Shown here: positions 34,259 through 42,187 of the stretch, piece after piece | Layout: every line of letters starts with the position of its first letter | Numbering within the stretch: position 1 is the first letter of the stretch | Notes under the pieces: model-generated | Told to the model about the DNA's origin: nothing | The model's input: only the letters and a program-made list of their open reading frames with translations | The model's database searches: none | Made by a program: the position numbers and the translations under genes | Origin: JANQIV01 sp050117315 | Lineage (GTDB): Bacteria > Bacteroidota > Ignavibacteria > Ignavibacteriales > Melioribacteraceae | Reading direction: 5' to 3' | DNA length: 55,794 nucleotides | Assembly (NCBI GenBank): GCA_050117315.1 | Contig: JASFMY010000030.1 | Location: 1-55,794, forward strand

Positions 34259-35536
34259 TTATGCCTTTAAGAAAAATTGAAATTCTTTTATTAATAATTC
34301 AGTTAATTTTTTCCTGCTATGATTTTCAACAAATTCTTCATTACATTTCGGTAAATCATTATGAAAGTACATTTTGTATATCTCGACTAAAGATTCTTTT
34401 ATTTTACAAATGTCTCGCGGAGCAGTTATTATTGATGCTTTATACTCTTCCAAAACAATTTTGGCAGCACCGTCAGGAATGTTTGCAAAGATTGGTTTTC
34501 GTGCTCCGGCATATTCCAAAGTTTTTCCCGGAAGAATTGCTTCTATACTTTTCCTGTTGTCAATCATCATCCATAAAACATCACTTTCCAGCAATTTTTT
34601 TACACTTTCTTTATGATTTAGGTAACCATGCAATTTTACATCCGGTTCTAATTTCAACCTTTTTATTAATGAAATATAATTATTGCTGACAAGTCCCACA
34701 AAATGTAATTCTATTTTTGACGCAATTTCCGGATTTTCTTTTTTTAATAATCGATAAGCTTTTAACAAATATTCGGGTGTGGTATATTCAATAAAATTAC
34801 CTGAATGAGTAATAATAATTTTTTCGTTTTCTCTCGGAGCAGGAAAATTATTTTCAAAATCCGAAGAATCATAACCATGCCTAATGATTATTATATCATC
34901 AAAAGTTAAAAACGGAAATTCATTTAGTAGTTTTTCTTTAATATTTCTATTAGTTACAATTATTCTATCGGCATTTTTGAGAGAATTATACTCAAGCTTT
35001 TTATGAGCTAATTTATGTAATGGGGTTAAATAAAACGAAAAATAGCTTTTATACCATAAATCTCTATAATCTACAATTAAGGGAATATTCAATTCCTTTT
35101 TTAATTTGGAGAATTCAACAAATGTAGAAAACGGCGGAATCGTAACAAAAATTAAATCATACTTTTCTTTGCTGAGTATTTCTTTTGCTTTTATGGCTGC
35201 TTTTTTTGCCCATGATTTTTTGTTGTCGGGAATAAAAATAGATTGAGTAATTCTATTGTATATTTTTCTGATCCATTCACTGGGAATTTTTATTGTACCA
35301 AAACCTTTCAATAACGAATTAGGATCATTTGCTCCCACTCTAACAACCGTGATCCCGGTGTTGTCAACTTCTTTTTTTAGACTATTATCATGGGCAAAGT
35401 AACCTGCATTACCCGTGGTTAAAACTGTAGGCTCCCAGTCAAATTCTTTCATAAATTTTGTGAACTTTAATGTTCTCTGAACCCCGCTTAAACCCATGGG
35501 CGGATAATAATATGCAACAACCAAAACTTTGTACAT
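34259..35536 (-). CDS. Glycosyltransferase, GT4-like
   Basis: A 425-residue, probably cytosolic or membrane-associated enzyme. It starts with the donor-side motif MYKVLVVAYYYPPMGLSGVQR; the C-terminal half has LPGKTLEYAGARKPIFAN, the E-x7-E-like region of family 4 transferases. The acceptor is unknown; a cell-surface polysaccharide or glycolipid is likely. It sits between guaB and purD in what appears to be one operon, unusually for a glycosyltransferase. Confidence 0.78.
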   Translation of the reverse strand: MYKVLVVAYYYPPMGLSGVQRTLKFTKFMKEFDWEPTVLTTGNAGYFAHDNSLKKEVDNTGITVVRVGANDPNSLLKGFGTIKIPSEWIRKIYNRITQSIFIPDNKKSWAKKAAIKAKEILSKEKYDLIFVTIPPFSTFVEFSKLKKELNIPLIVDYRDLWYKSYFSFYLTPLHKLAHKKLEYNSLKNADRIIVTNRNIKEKLLNEFPFLTFDDIIIIRHGYDSSDFENNFPAPRENEKIIITHSGNFIEYTTPEYLLKAYRLLKKENPEIASKIELHFVGLVSNNYISLIKRLKLEPDVKLHGYLNHKESVKKLLESDVLWMMIDNRKSIEAILPGKTLEYAGARKPIFANIPDGAAKIVLEEYKASIITAPRDICKIKESLVEIYKMYFHNDLPKCNEEFVENHSRKKLTELLIKEFQFFLKA

Positions 35537-35555
35537 AATTATATCTTCAGATTAT

Positions 35556-37022
35556 TTATTTTGACTGATAATTAGGGGATTCTTTGGTAATTATAATATC
35601 ATGAGGGTGACTTTCCCTTAATCCGGAATTTGTAATTTTTATAAACCTGGAATTATCTTTTAATTCGTTTATATTCTTTGCTCCGCAATATCCCATTGAT
35701 GCCCTCAATCCTCCTATAAACTGGTAAACAGTGTCGGCCAAGGGACCTTTATAAGGAACTCTTCCTTCAACACCTTCAGGTACTAATTTTTTAATATCAT
35801 CTTCCGCATCCTGAAAATACCTGTCCTTACTTCCCTGTTTCATTGCTCCTATTGAGCCCATACCCCGGTATACTTTGAAGCTTCTTCCTTCAAATAATAC
35901 TTTTTCGCCGGGAGTTTCGTCCACACCTGCAAACATACCGCCAATCATTACAGTATCTGCACCTGCAGCAATTGCTTTTGGTACATCTCCGGTCTGTTTT
36001 ACACCGCCGTCGGATATAATAGGAATTTCATAATTTCTAAGTGCATTGCTTACTTCAATAACAGCACTAATTTGAGGAACACCAACACCGGCTACAACTC
36101 TTGTTGTACAAATTGATCCTGCACCAATTCCCACTTTAACCGCATCTACACCGCATTCGTAAAGAGCTATTGCAGCTTCTTTAGTCACAATATTTCCCGC
36201 AACTATTTGCATATCTTTAAATTTTTCTCTTATTACTTTAATAGTATTCAACACACCTTCTGAATGACCATGTGAAGTATCTACTACAATAACATCAACA
36301 TGAGCGGCAATGAGCGCTTCAACCCTTTCAATTACATCCTTAGTAACCCCAATTCCTGCCCCAACGCGTAATCTTCCTAATTCGTCTTTGCAGGCATTCG
36401 GGAATTTTTTCTTTTTAGTAATATCTTTAAAAGTAATAAGCCCTTTTAAAGTTCCGGTCTCATCTACTACAGGAAGTTTTTCAATTCTATACTTCTGCAA
36501 AATCTTTTCTGCTTGCTCTAAAGTGGTACCAACAGGTACTGTAATTAAATTTTCCTTTGTCATTATTTCGTTTATAGGCAAAGAAACATTTGGTTCAAAT
36601 CTTAAATCACGGTTGGTTAGAATACCAATAAGTTTCTGTTTATCGTCCACAATGGGGATACCTGAAATTCGATACTTAGCCATTAATTCCAATGCATCAC
36701 TAACTTGCTTCTCAGCAGTTAAAGTAATCGGCTTATGAATCATCCCGCTTTCGGATCTTTTTACTTTATCAACCTCATCCGCTTGTTTTTCGATGGACAT
36801 GTTCTTGTGAATAATTCCAATACCGCCTTGAGCAGCCATTGCAATTGCCATACTTGATTCGGTAACTGTATCCATTGCAGCAGAAACTAAAGGTATATTT
36901 AATTTTATTTCTTTTGTAAAGTATGAAGAGATTTCTGTTTCTCTCGGTAGTACAGAGGATTTTTGAGGCAATAACAATATATCGTCAAATGTTAATCCTT
37001 CATATGCAAATTTGTCGTTCAT
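35556..37022 (-). CDS. guaB: IMP dehydrogenase
   Basis: A 488-residue enzyme with the usual TIM barrel interrupted by two CBS domains (about residues 95-205, e.g. LIGILTNRDLRF). The active-site loop is GIGAGSICTTRVVAGVG (catalytic Cys around residue 303). It oxidises IMP to XMP, the committed step to GMP. It is 9 bp downstream of the acyl-CoA dehydrogenase and 19 bp upstream of the glycosyltransferase. Confidence 0.97.
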   Translation of the reverse strand: MNDKFAYEGLTFDDILLLPQKSSVLPRETEISSYFTKEIKLNIPLVSAAMDTVTESSMAIAMAAQGGIGIIHKNMSIEKQADEVDKVKRSESGMIHKPITLTAEKQVSDALELMAKYRISGIPIVDDKQKLIGILTNRDLRFEPNVSLPINEIMTKENLITVPVGTTLEQAEKILQKYRIEKLPVVDETGTLKGLITFKDITKKKKFPNACKDELGRLRVGAGIGVTKDVIERVEALIAAHVDVIVVDTSHGHSEGVLNTIKVIREKFKDMQIVAGNIVTKEAAIALYECGVDAVKVGIGAGSICTTRVVAGVGVPQISAVIEVSNALRNYEIPIISDGGVKQTGDVPKAIAAGADTVMIGGMFAGVDETPGEKVLFEGRSFKVYRGMGSIGAMKQGSKDRYFQDAEDDIKKLVPEGVEGRVPYKGPLADTVYQFIGGLRASMGYCGAKNINELKDNSRFIKITNSGLRESHPHDIIITKESPNYQSK

Positions 37023-37031
37023 CTTTTTTCC

Positions 37032-38192
37032 TTATTCAAATGCTGAGATTCCTGTTATTTGTTCACCCAATATTAAGGTGTGCATTTCGTGAGTTCCTTC
37101 GTAAGTTTTAACAGACTCTAAATTAACAGAATGACGCATCACCGGGTATTCGTCTATTATTCCGTTTGCACCCAGTATTTCGCGGGATATTCTTGCAATT
37201 TCAAGAGCCTTTTCACAATTGTTTCTTTTAGCCATGGAGATGTGGTAATGCTTAGCTGCACCCTTATCTTTTAATACTGCAAGTTGATGATTTAACAACT
37301 GTGCTTTGGTAATTTCAGTCAACATATAGACCAATTTCTGCTGGATTAATTGATAAGAAGCAATGGGTTTTCCAAATTGAATTCTTGTTTTAGCATAATC
37401 AAGAGCTGTTTCATAGCAATGTTTCATCGCACCTGTCACTCCCCATGCAATACTGTACCTTGCCTGGTTCAGACACATCAATGGAGACTTTAGACCGTCA
37501 CTTCCGGGCAGTAAATTTTCTTCAGGAACAAAAACATCATGAAAGATTAATTCCGAGGTGATAGAAGCCCTAAGTGAATGTTTGCCTTTCATTTCAGGTG
37601 CTGTAAAACCCTCGAAATCCTCTTCAACAATAAATCCTTTTATTGTGCCGTCAAGTTTAGCCCAGACAATTGCAATATCAGCAATGGTTCCGTTAGTAAT
37701 CCACATTTTAGCGCCGTTTAACATATAGCCGTCTTTTACCTTTTCAGCTTTTGTTATCATCCCGCCGGGATTGGAACCGTAATCCGGCTCGGTTAATCCA
37801 AAACAACCAACTACTTCACCCGAAGCCAATTTGGGAAGCCACTTTTTTTTCTGTTCATCACTACCGAACGTAAAAAGAGGATACATTACTAAGCCGCTCT
37901 GGACAGAAACAAAACTCCTAATTCCGCTGTCGCCGCGTTCAAGCTCCTGCATAACCAACCCGTAAACAAGATTGTTCATTCCGGCACATCCGAACTCTTG
38001 CGGAAGCGTTATGCCGAAAACACCGAGTTCGCCCAATTTTATAATTAACTCCATTGGGAATGTCCCGTTACGGTAATTTTTTTCTATTACCGGGATAACT
38101 TCTTTATCAACAAATTCTTTAACCGAATCTCTTACTAATTTTTCTTCTTCGGTTAAATTTGTCTCTATGTTGTAAAAATCTATTGAGCTCAT
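37032..38192 (-). CDS. Acyl-CoA dehydrogenase, glutaryl-CoA dehydrogenase-like
   Basis: A 386-residue FAD-dependent acyl-CoA dehydrogenase. CFGLTEPDYGSNPGGM binds FAD/substrate, and near the C-terminus VKTYEGTHEMHTLILG carries the catalytic Glu (in YEGT, about residue 369). The C-terminal pattern MRHSVNLESVKTYEGTH...ITGISAF closely matches glutaryl-CoA dehydrogenases, which decarboxylate glutaryl-CoA to crotonyl-CoA. The precise substrate is inferred. First gene of the ACAD-guaB-GT-purD run. Confidence 0.85.
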   Translation of the reverse strand: MSSIDFYNIETNLTEEEKLVRDSVKEFVDKEVIPVIEKNYRNGTFPMELIIKLGELGVFGITLPQEFGCAGMNNLVYGLVMQELERGDSGIRSFVSVQSGLVMYPLFTFGSDEQKKKWLPKLASGEVVGCFGLTEPDYGSNPGGMITKAEKVKDGYMLNGAKMWITNGTIADIAIVWAKLDGTIKGFIVEEDFEGFTAPEMKGKHSLRASITSELIFHDVFVPEENLLPGSDGLKSPLMCLNQARYSIAWGVTGAMKHCYETALDYAKTRIQFGKPIASYQLIQQKLVYMLTEITKAQLLNHQLAVLKDKGAAKHYHISMAKRNNCEKALEIARISREILGANGIIDEYPVMRHSVNLESVKTYEGTHEMHTLILGEQITGISAFE

Positions 38193-38279
38193 GTAAATGA
38201 TTATTTAAAAAAGTAACTGCGAAAATTTAGTTGTAAAATTAAACAAAAGAAATCAACTTAACCAAAAGAAAGTAGATTA

Positions 38280-38900
38280 TTAATTCAATTTCAGTTCGCT
38301 AAATACCGATGAGATTATTTGATCGTTAAAGCCTTTGTATTTAAGAAAAGAATACAATTTTCTTTTTGTTTTTATTTCGCTTTCCGATTTATTAATAAAT
38401 TTCAATTTTCTCTTTGCCGCTTCGATTGCGTTTACCAACAATTGGTTTTCATCATAGTAATTTGCTTCAATACCGGAAATTATTTCCCTGCTTATCCCTT
38501 TTTTATAAAGCAGCAGTTTGATTTTTTGACTGCTATCTTTTTTATTTTTTAATCTATCAAGATAGAATGCTGCCGCAAATTTTTCATCATCCAGGAAATT
38601 TATTTTTTCCAGGTAATTAATAACTTTATCTACTGTTTTGGTTTTATATTCTTTTTGTTTCAGTTTAATTTTTATTTCATCAGTAGAATGGCTTCTTCTT
38701 GATAACGATCTTAGTGCGCTGTTCTTTGCATTATAAAATTCATTTTCAGATATAAGTTTTTTTACTTGGTCATTCGATACATTATCCTGCCTTTTGATTT
38801 TATTTTCAATAAAAACTTCTTCATTGATTTTGCACTCTAAGTCGTTATCAAATCTTAAAAGAACATATTTTCCTTTTTTGGTTACGGAAAGTAGTTTCAT
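38280..38900 (-). CDS. recX: RecX regulatory protein
   Basis: A 206-residue helical protein with the tandem three-helix RecX repeats (ALRSLSRRSHSTDEIKIKLKQKEY..., DDEKFAAAFYLDRLKNKKD, YSFLKYKGF). RecX binds RecA filaments and limits their activity. recA and recX are usually neighbours; here they lie 3.3 kb apart with a toxin-antitoxin pair and two methyltransferase genes between them, all on the same strand. Confidence 0.88.
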   Translation of the reverse strand: MKLLSVTKKGKYVLLRFDNDLECKINEEVFIENKIKRQDNVSNDQVKKLISENEFYNAKNSALRSLSRRSHSTDEIKIKLKQKEYKTKTVDKVINYLEKINFLDDEKFAAAFYLDRLKNKKDSSQKIKLLLYKKGISREIISGIEANYYDENQLLVNAIEAAKRKLKFINKSESEIKTKRKLYSFLKYKGFNDQIISSVFSELKLN

Positions 38901-38939
38901 ATGTTTATATCACAACATTACGTGTCAAATAAACGTAAT

Positions 38940-39422
38940 TTATTTTTCTCCAACATGTTTTAGAATTTCTCTAATTAGCTTATCGCTAATCCAAACATCC
39001 TTCTTAGTCAACTCAAAAAGCAACGGTTTTATCTCTTCAATTACCCCTACTTTTTTTGCTTTTGCAAGTACACCAATCGTTCCAGTTACTTTTAAATCTG
39101 CATGTTTCGCATGAAATCTGCCTAGTTTCTCATCAAGGATTATCAAATCAGCGTTTAATTCTGTTGCCAGAACAATTGCTTCGGCCTCTCCTGCATCCAA
39201 GTCTAAAAAGTATTTTACCGATTGTTCATCTTGAATTTCAAGAATGTTAATCCAATCAAACTTTGATAAATCTTTATAATAACCTTTGTCTTTACCCGCC
39301 TCTATTTCCTGATAAACTGCGATAGGGATATTAATCTGAGAATACAATTGTTGCAGTATTTCAAGTTTCCCTAATTTTAGCAGGGATATAATTGGAGTTG
39401 TGTTCGAAACTACCTTAGGCAT
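38940..39422 (-). CDS. DUF3368 (PIN-like) toxin of a type II toxin-antitoxin pair
   Basis: A 160-residue PIN-fold nuclease. SNTTPIISLLKLGKLEIL holds the first acidic site, LDAGEAEAIVLA the central Glu and DLIILDEKLGR the third acid, as in DUF3368 proteins. It overlaps the UPF0175 antitoxin gene by 8 nt. PIN toxins cut RNA; the target is unknown. Part of the block inserted between recA and recX. Confidence 0.88.
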   Translation of the reverse strand: MPKVVSNTTPIISLLKLGKLEILQQLYSQINIPIAVYQEIEAGKDKGYYKDLSKFDWINILEIQDEQSVKYFLDLDAGEAEAIVLATELNADLIILDEKLGRFHAKHADLKVTGTIGVLAKAKKVGVIEEIKPLLFELTKKDVWISDKLIREILKHVGEK

Positions 39423-39672
39423 TTGTTATATCTTCATTTAAATCATCTATGTCATACTGACCTAGAACCGAGACATGGTACCTTGATAATAATTCTAAAA
39501 AATCAAGTCGAGATAATCCCAAGACTTTCGCTGCAACACCTGAAGATACTTTGCCAAGTTCAAATAATTTTACTAAAGAAATAGTTTTCATCTCAGTTTC
39601 AAAATCTTTTCCTCTAAGCCTTAGCGTATTAGCTAAAGATTCTGGATATTCTATATTTATCGTTCCTTTCAT
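39415..39672 (-). CDS. UPF0175 antitoxin
   Basis: An 85-residue UPF0175 protein with a helix-turn-helix (SLVKLFELGKVSSGVAAKVLGLSRLDFLELL) and the C-terminal arm HVSVLGQYDIDDLNEDI that binds the toxin. It is translated before the toxin with an 8-nt overlap. It probably autoregulates the pair. The AAAGGA upstream of the ATG is a fair ribosome binding site. Confidence 0.88.
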   Translation of the reverse strand: MKGTINIEYPESLANTLRLRGKDFETEMKTISLVKLFELGKVSSGVAAKVLGLSRLDFLELLSRYHVSVLGQYDIDDLNEDITNA

Positions 39673-39755
39673 TTTAAATCCTTTTTAATAAAGATACTGA
39701 AATTATCGACGATTTGACAGTTACACTGTATCCTCTTTTTATGTTTGCTAATGCT

Positions 39756-39857
39756 AACGGCTATGTTATGGTTTGTGGAGCTTCGCCCGATGGATGAGAT
39801 AGCACGTGCCTGTAGTTATTTTATTCCATAACGACTTTAAGCAATAGCTATATAGTT
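39756..39857. repeat. Imperfect palindrome, attC-like (AAC...GTT polarity)
   Basis: AAC at 39756-39758 and GTT at 39855-39857 bound a structure in which GTTATGG (39765-39771) pairs with CCATAAC (39826-39832), and GCTAT (39760-39764) pairs with ATAGC (39844-39848) across a bulge. The size (about 100 nt), bulged imperfect stem and AAC...GTT ends match the layout of integron attC sites, but the seven-base R boxes do not fit the classical consensus. It lies between the antitoxin gene and the first methyltransferase. Confidence 0.4.
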
Positions 39858-39894
39858 GGCGTACCACTAAGGCCGCTATGAAATTTTCACCTTT

Positions 39895-39904
39895 GTTGTA
39901 CGCA
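39895..39904. repeat. Cassette-end motif GTTGTACGCA, partner of 40787-40797
   Basis: GTTGTACGCA lies 12 bp past the stop of the first methyltransferase. Its reverse complement TGCGTACAAC recurs as TGCGTACAAAC at 40787-40797, just upstream of that gene. A nearby GGCGTACCAC (39858-39867) can pair with it as a local stem. Confidence 0.45.
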
Positions 39905-39915
39905 GTAATTTGTAT

Positions 39916-40740
39916 CTATTGGGAAGATTCAATTTTCATATGCACCATTGAACATACACCAAGCATATCAGGTATAAAGAGAATCAATTTTGTCGGCAAA
40001 GGAAGTCCTTTGTACATACCTTTAGACATTGGTATTGCATTTATTACCTTAATTCTTTTATCCCATTTTTCAAGGGTTCTTATTGGTTTCAGTCCCCATC
40101 CACCATCCATAGACATACCCATATCGCCCTTCTTTAATACTTGCTTCTTCCCAATCTTTATTCCCATAGGCGACAGTGAATCAAAGAAGAAATCACACTC
40201 TTTGAAATAGTCTGCTGCTTTAATGAAGAACTCTTTAATCTGATCTTCTTCGAAATAATAGAGCACACCCCCGGCCAGAAATAGTAAACCGTCCCGGACC
40301 TCTATTTCCTCAAACCATTCAGTATCCAGGAATGAAGAAGCAATGCTTCTGTGTCTATCGCTGTCTTTATAGAAGTTCTTTCTGAGTGCAATAACATCCG
40401 GCAGGTCAAGCTCGTAAAACATGATATTGCCGTTATCTATACGGCTGAAAGTGGTGTCCATCCCGCAGCCGACATTGACAATTGTAGCTTCAGGATGCTT
40501 TTCTATAAACTCAAGGGCCATTCTGTCTGTATGCAAGCTGCGTGCTACCCAGCCATGCTGCGACATGGATTGAGTTTTTTCGATATTTGAAAAATCGTAA
40601 TCAATTGTCTTAATGATTTCCACAGCTTTATTATCAATTAACCGCGGGTTGTTCTTCTGTGTTTCATAAGCTCTGCCCCATAAAGGCAGTAAGAGGGTTT
40701 CCTGAATGGTGCCTTTTTTAATTTTAATTTTTTGTTCCAT
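39916..40740 (-). CDS. Class I SAM methyltransferase, LCM/Tcmp (O-methyltransferase) family
   Basis: A 274-residue cytosolic enzyme. The SAM-binding loop is ATIVNVGCGMDTTFSRID (about residues 85-102), followed by MFYELDLPDVIALRKNF, the leucine carboxyl/tetracenomycin polyketide O-methyltransferase-like pattern. The substrate is unknown. It stands alone between palindromic spacers, bounded by inverted GTTTGTACGCA-type motifs, and has no functional link to its neighbours, as expected of a gene cassette. The stop is 12 bp from the end motif. Confidence 0.85.
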   Translation of the reverse strand: MEQKIKIKKGTIQETLLLPLWGRAYETQKNNPRLIDNKAVEIIKTIDYDFSNIEKTQSMSQHGWVARSLHTDRMALEFIEKHPEATIVNVGCGMDTTFSRIDNGNIMFYELDLPDVIALRKNFYKDSDRHRSIASSFLDTEWFEEIEVRDGLLFLAGGVLYYFEEDQIKEFFIKAADYFKECDFFFDSLSPMGIKIGKKQVLKKGDMGMSMDGGWGLKPIRTLEKWDKRIKVINAIPMSKGMYKGLPLPTKLILFIPDMLGVCSMVHMKIESSQ

Positions 40741-40786
40741 ATCTTATTCTCCTTGTTAACTATATTCTGAATACCTTGTGGTTTAT

Positions 40787-40797
40787 TGCGTACAAAC
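40787..40797. repeat. Cassette-start motif TGCGTACAAAC (minus: GTTTGTACGCA)
   Basis: On the minus strand this reads GTTTGTACGCA, 47 bp before the first methyltransferase start. It matches, inverted, the motif at 39895-39904 past that gene's stop, apart from one missing A. The pair brackets the gene. Confidence 0.45.
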
Positions 40798-40803
40798 GGG
40801 AAA

Positions 40804-40914
40804 CTGTATGAGTAGTGGCGGATATTAATGTGTGATTTTCCGTCTGAAAGACGAAGAAAATCGAGCGGGAATCCGACCTGCGAATTGCACCAAGCCCCGC
40901 CATTACTTATACAG
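40804..40914. repeat. 111-nt imperfect palindrome, attC-like
   Basis: The arms CTGTATGAGTAGTGGCGG (40804-40821) and CCGCCATTACTTATACAG (40897-40914) are inverse complements at 16 of 18 positions. Inside, GATTTTC-CGTCT (40834-40845) pairs with AGACG-AA-GAAAATC (40849-40862) as a second, bulged hairpin. The size and the doubly folded, slightly mismatched stem resemble integron attC sites. On the minus strand it is preceded by GCCGATAAC and followed by TTTCCCGTTTG. Confidence 0.6.
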
Positions 40915-40917
40915 ATT

Positions 40918-40926
40918 GTTATCGGC
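40918..40926. repeat. GTTATCGGC, inverted partner of 42126-42134
   Basis: On the minus strand this reads GCCGATAAC, directly abutting the large palindrome downstream of the second methyltransferase. Its exact inverse complement lies 1.2 kb away on the other side of the gene (42126-42134). In an integron cassette the R'' box at the 3' end is complementary to the first bases of the same cassette, which is what is seen. Confidence 0.55.
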
Positions 40927-40961
40927 TGGCATTTGTACCCTTGTCATTTCGCAAAATTAGC

Positions 40962-41000
40962 AAAAAAACCTTTCGTGCGTAAAAGCTCACACACGAAAGG
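40962..41000 (-). terminator. Rho-independent terminator of the second methyltransferase
   Basis: On the minus strand CCTTTCGTGTGT (41000-40989) pairs with ACGCACGAAAGG (40980-40969, one mismatch) and is followed by seven T residues (40968-40962). It lies 55 bp after the methyltransferase stop. Confidence 0.9.
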
Positions 41001-41054
41001 AATTTTCAAATTAACATTTTAATCAAACCACAAATTTACGGCTGACTTCATTCT

Positions 41055-41825
41055 CTAAATCTTCTTTCCGATATAAAATACATAACCGTAATATGCTTTG
41101 TATTTATAATACAACTCGGCTTCATACCGCTGATAGCCTATAAATTCTTCTGCGGTTTTGTTGCCGTTATATTTTTTCAGAAAAGATTCTTGAGTCTCTT
41201 GCATAACGGAATAATAGTCTGTCCAACAAGTTTCGGGTACGACAAAAGTGGCAATCGGAAAATAACCTGCTTTTTGCATTTGAGCAACCTTGTTCGAGAT
41301 TGTATCTATTTCGGGATAGGCTTTTTGCCAAAATTCCTGAATTTCGGCAGGTCGCTCTTCGGTAAACCAAGTATTTTCTGTAACTGCGATATATCCGCCC
41401 TGTTTCAGAAATTTTCGCCACTCGTTTAGTCCACGCTTAAATCCAATGTTATAAATCGCACCTTCCGACCAAATCAAGTCTAAATCTTCCTCTTGAAACG
41501 GAAGATTTTCCATATTGCCGACAATGCCTTTCATTCTGTCGTGAAGATTTTTATTTTGGGCGTTTTGGTTGAATTGATTGATAAAATCTGACCATAATTC
41601 AATACCTATAAATTCGCACGGAATGTTTTGTGCCAACACCATTGTTTGACCGCCTGTACCGCAACCAATATCGGCAACTTTGGACTTTTCAGTGAGACCG
41701 TCTATAAAACTCAATGCTTTGAGCGTTATTTCGGGACTTCCTGGGCCTTGTCGTTCTACATTTGAAAAATATTCATAAATTATATTCAAGTCAAATTCGT
41801 GAATTGTTTGTTTTTCTTTGTTCAT
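41055..41825 (-). CDS. Class I SAM-dependent methyltransferase
   Basis: A 256-residue cytosolic enzyme. Motif I KVADIGCGTGGQTMVLAQ (about 50-67), the acidic end of strand 2 (FIGIELWSDF) and the post-I region GIVGNMENLPFQEEDLDLIWSEGAIYNIGF mark a UbiE/type-11-like fold. The C-terminal half, with several Tyr/Trp residues, is a substrate domain of unknown specificity. It is a single gene with its own terminator, bracketed by exact 9-bp inverted motifs (GTTATCGGC). It is unrelated in family to the neighbouring methyltransferase. Probably a mobile cassette gene. Confidence 0.88.
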   Translation of the reverse strand: MNKEKQTIHEFDLNIIYEYFSNVERQGPGSPEITLKALSFIDGLTEKSKVADIGCGTGGQTMVLAQNIPCEFIGIELWSDFINQFNQNAQNKNLHDRMKGIVGNMENLPFQEEDLDLIWSEGAIYNIGFKRGLNEWRKFLKQGGYIAVTENTWFTEERPAEIQEFWQKAYPEIDTISNKVAQMQKAGYFPIATFVVPETCWTDYYSVMQETQESFLKKYNGNKTAEEFIGYQRYEAELYYKYKAYYGYVFYIGKKI

Positions 41826-42187
41826 TTCATTCTCTTTTATTTTGTTATATACACGAAAAGCATTACAATGCTTTCATCATTGTACGCAGATTAAAAACTT
41901 AAATTAACTCATTAGAAAACTGCTCTCGAAAAGGATTATCCGAGAACAAACAAAGATACAATCTATACAAGAAGTACAGATTGTTTACAGAACAATATCC
42001 GAATTAAACATAAACATCCAATTGTTTTTAGTAGGTGCAAAGGTATAAAAAATTACATAGTAAAACTTAAATTTTTTCTCAAATCTATTTTCTTTAGTCG
42101 TTATCTACTGCACCGCGCCTCGCTTGCCGATAACGTCTGTGTAAATTCATTACGCTTATACAGCTAATTTAGAAGTACAAGAAAATT
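41826..42187. other. 362-bp spacer between recA and the second methyltransferase
   Basis: No gene is seen. Next to recA it has a short hairpin region CTGTATAA...TTTACACAG on the minus strand (about 42136-42163) followed by GTTATCGGC (42134-42126). The remainder up to the methyltransferase start is AT-rich and presumably contains its promoter. CGTTATC (42099-42105) and GATAACG (42129-42135) form a 7-bp inverted repeat. Confidence 0.55.
42126..42134. repeat. GCCGATAAC (minus: GTTATCGGC), start motif of the second methyltransferase unit
   Basis: On the minus strand the unit upstream of the methyltransferase starts GTTATCGGC. It is an exact inverted match of 40918-40926 at the other end of the unit. 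The flanking bases also agree partly: AGAC before this copy and AGATT before the other, each in its own orientation. Confidence 0.55.

Larger units (their letters stand above)
40741..41054. other. Structured spacer between the two methyltransferase genes
   Basis: This 314-bp spacer contains no gene. From right to left it holds the terminator of the upstream methyltransferase (40962-41000), the motif GTTATCGGC (40918-40926), a large imperfect palindrome (40804-40914) with a second hairpin inside it, and the motif TGCGTACAAAC (40787-40797). Each is described separately. Confidence 0.7.

Noticed and set aside
34219..34689. 156-codon plus-strand frame opposite the glycosyltransferase and purD start
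   Set aside because: It overlaps two conserved genes on the opposite strand; composition is that of an antisense shadow.
36310..36738. 142-codon plus-strand frame opposite guaB
   Set aside because: Entirely within the guaB CBS region; no protein features of its own.
42126..42134. Treating the GTTATCGGC pair as transposon terminal inverted repeats
   Set aside because: Nine base pairs with no transposase and no target duplication seen; the palindrome next to one end fits a cassette better. Not excluded.
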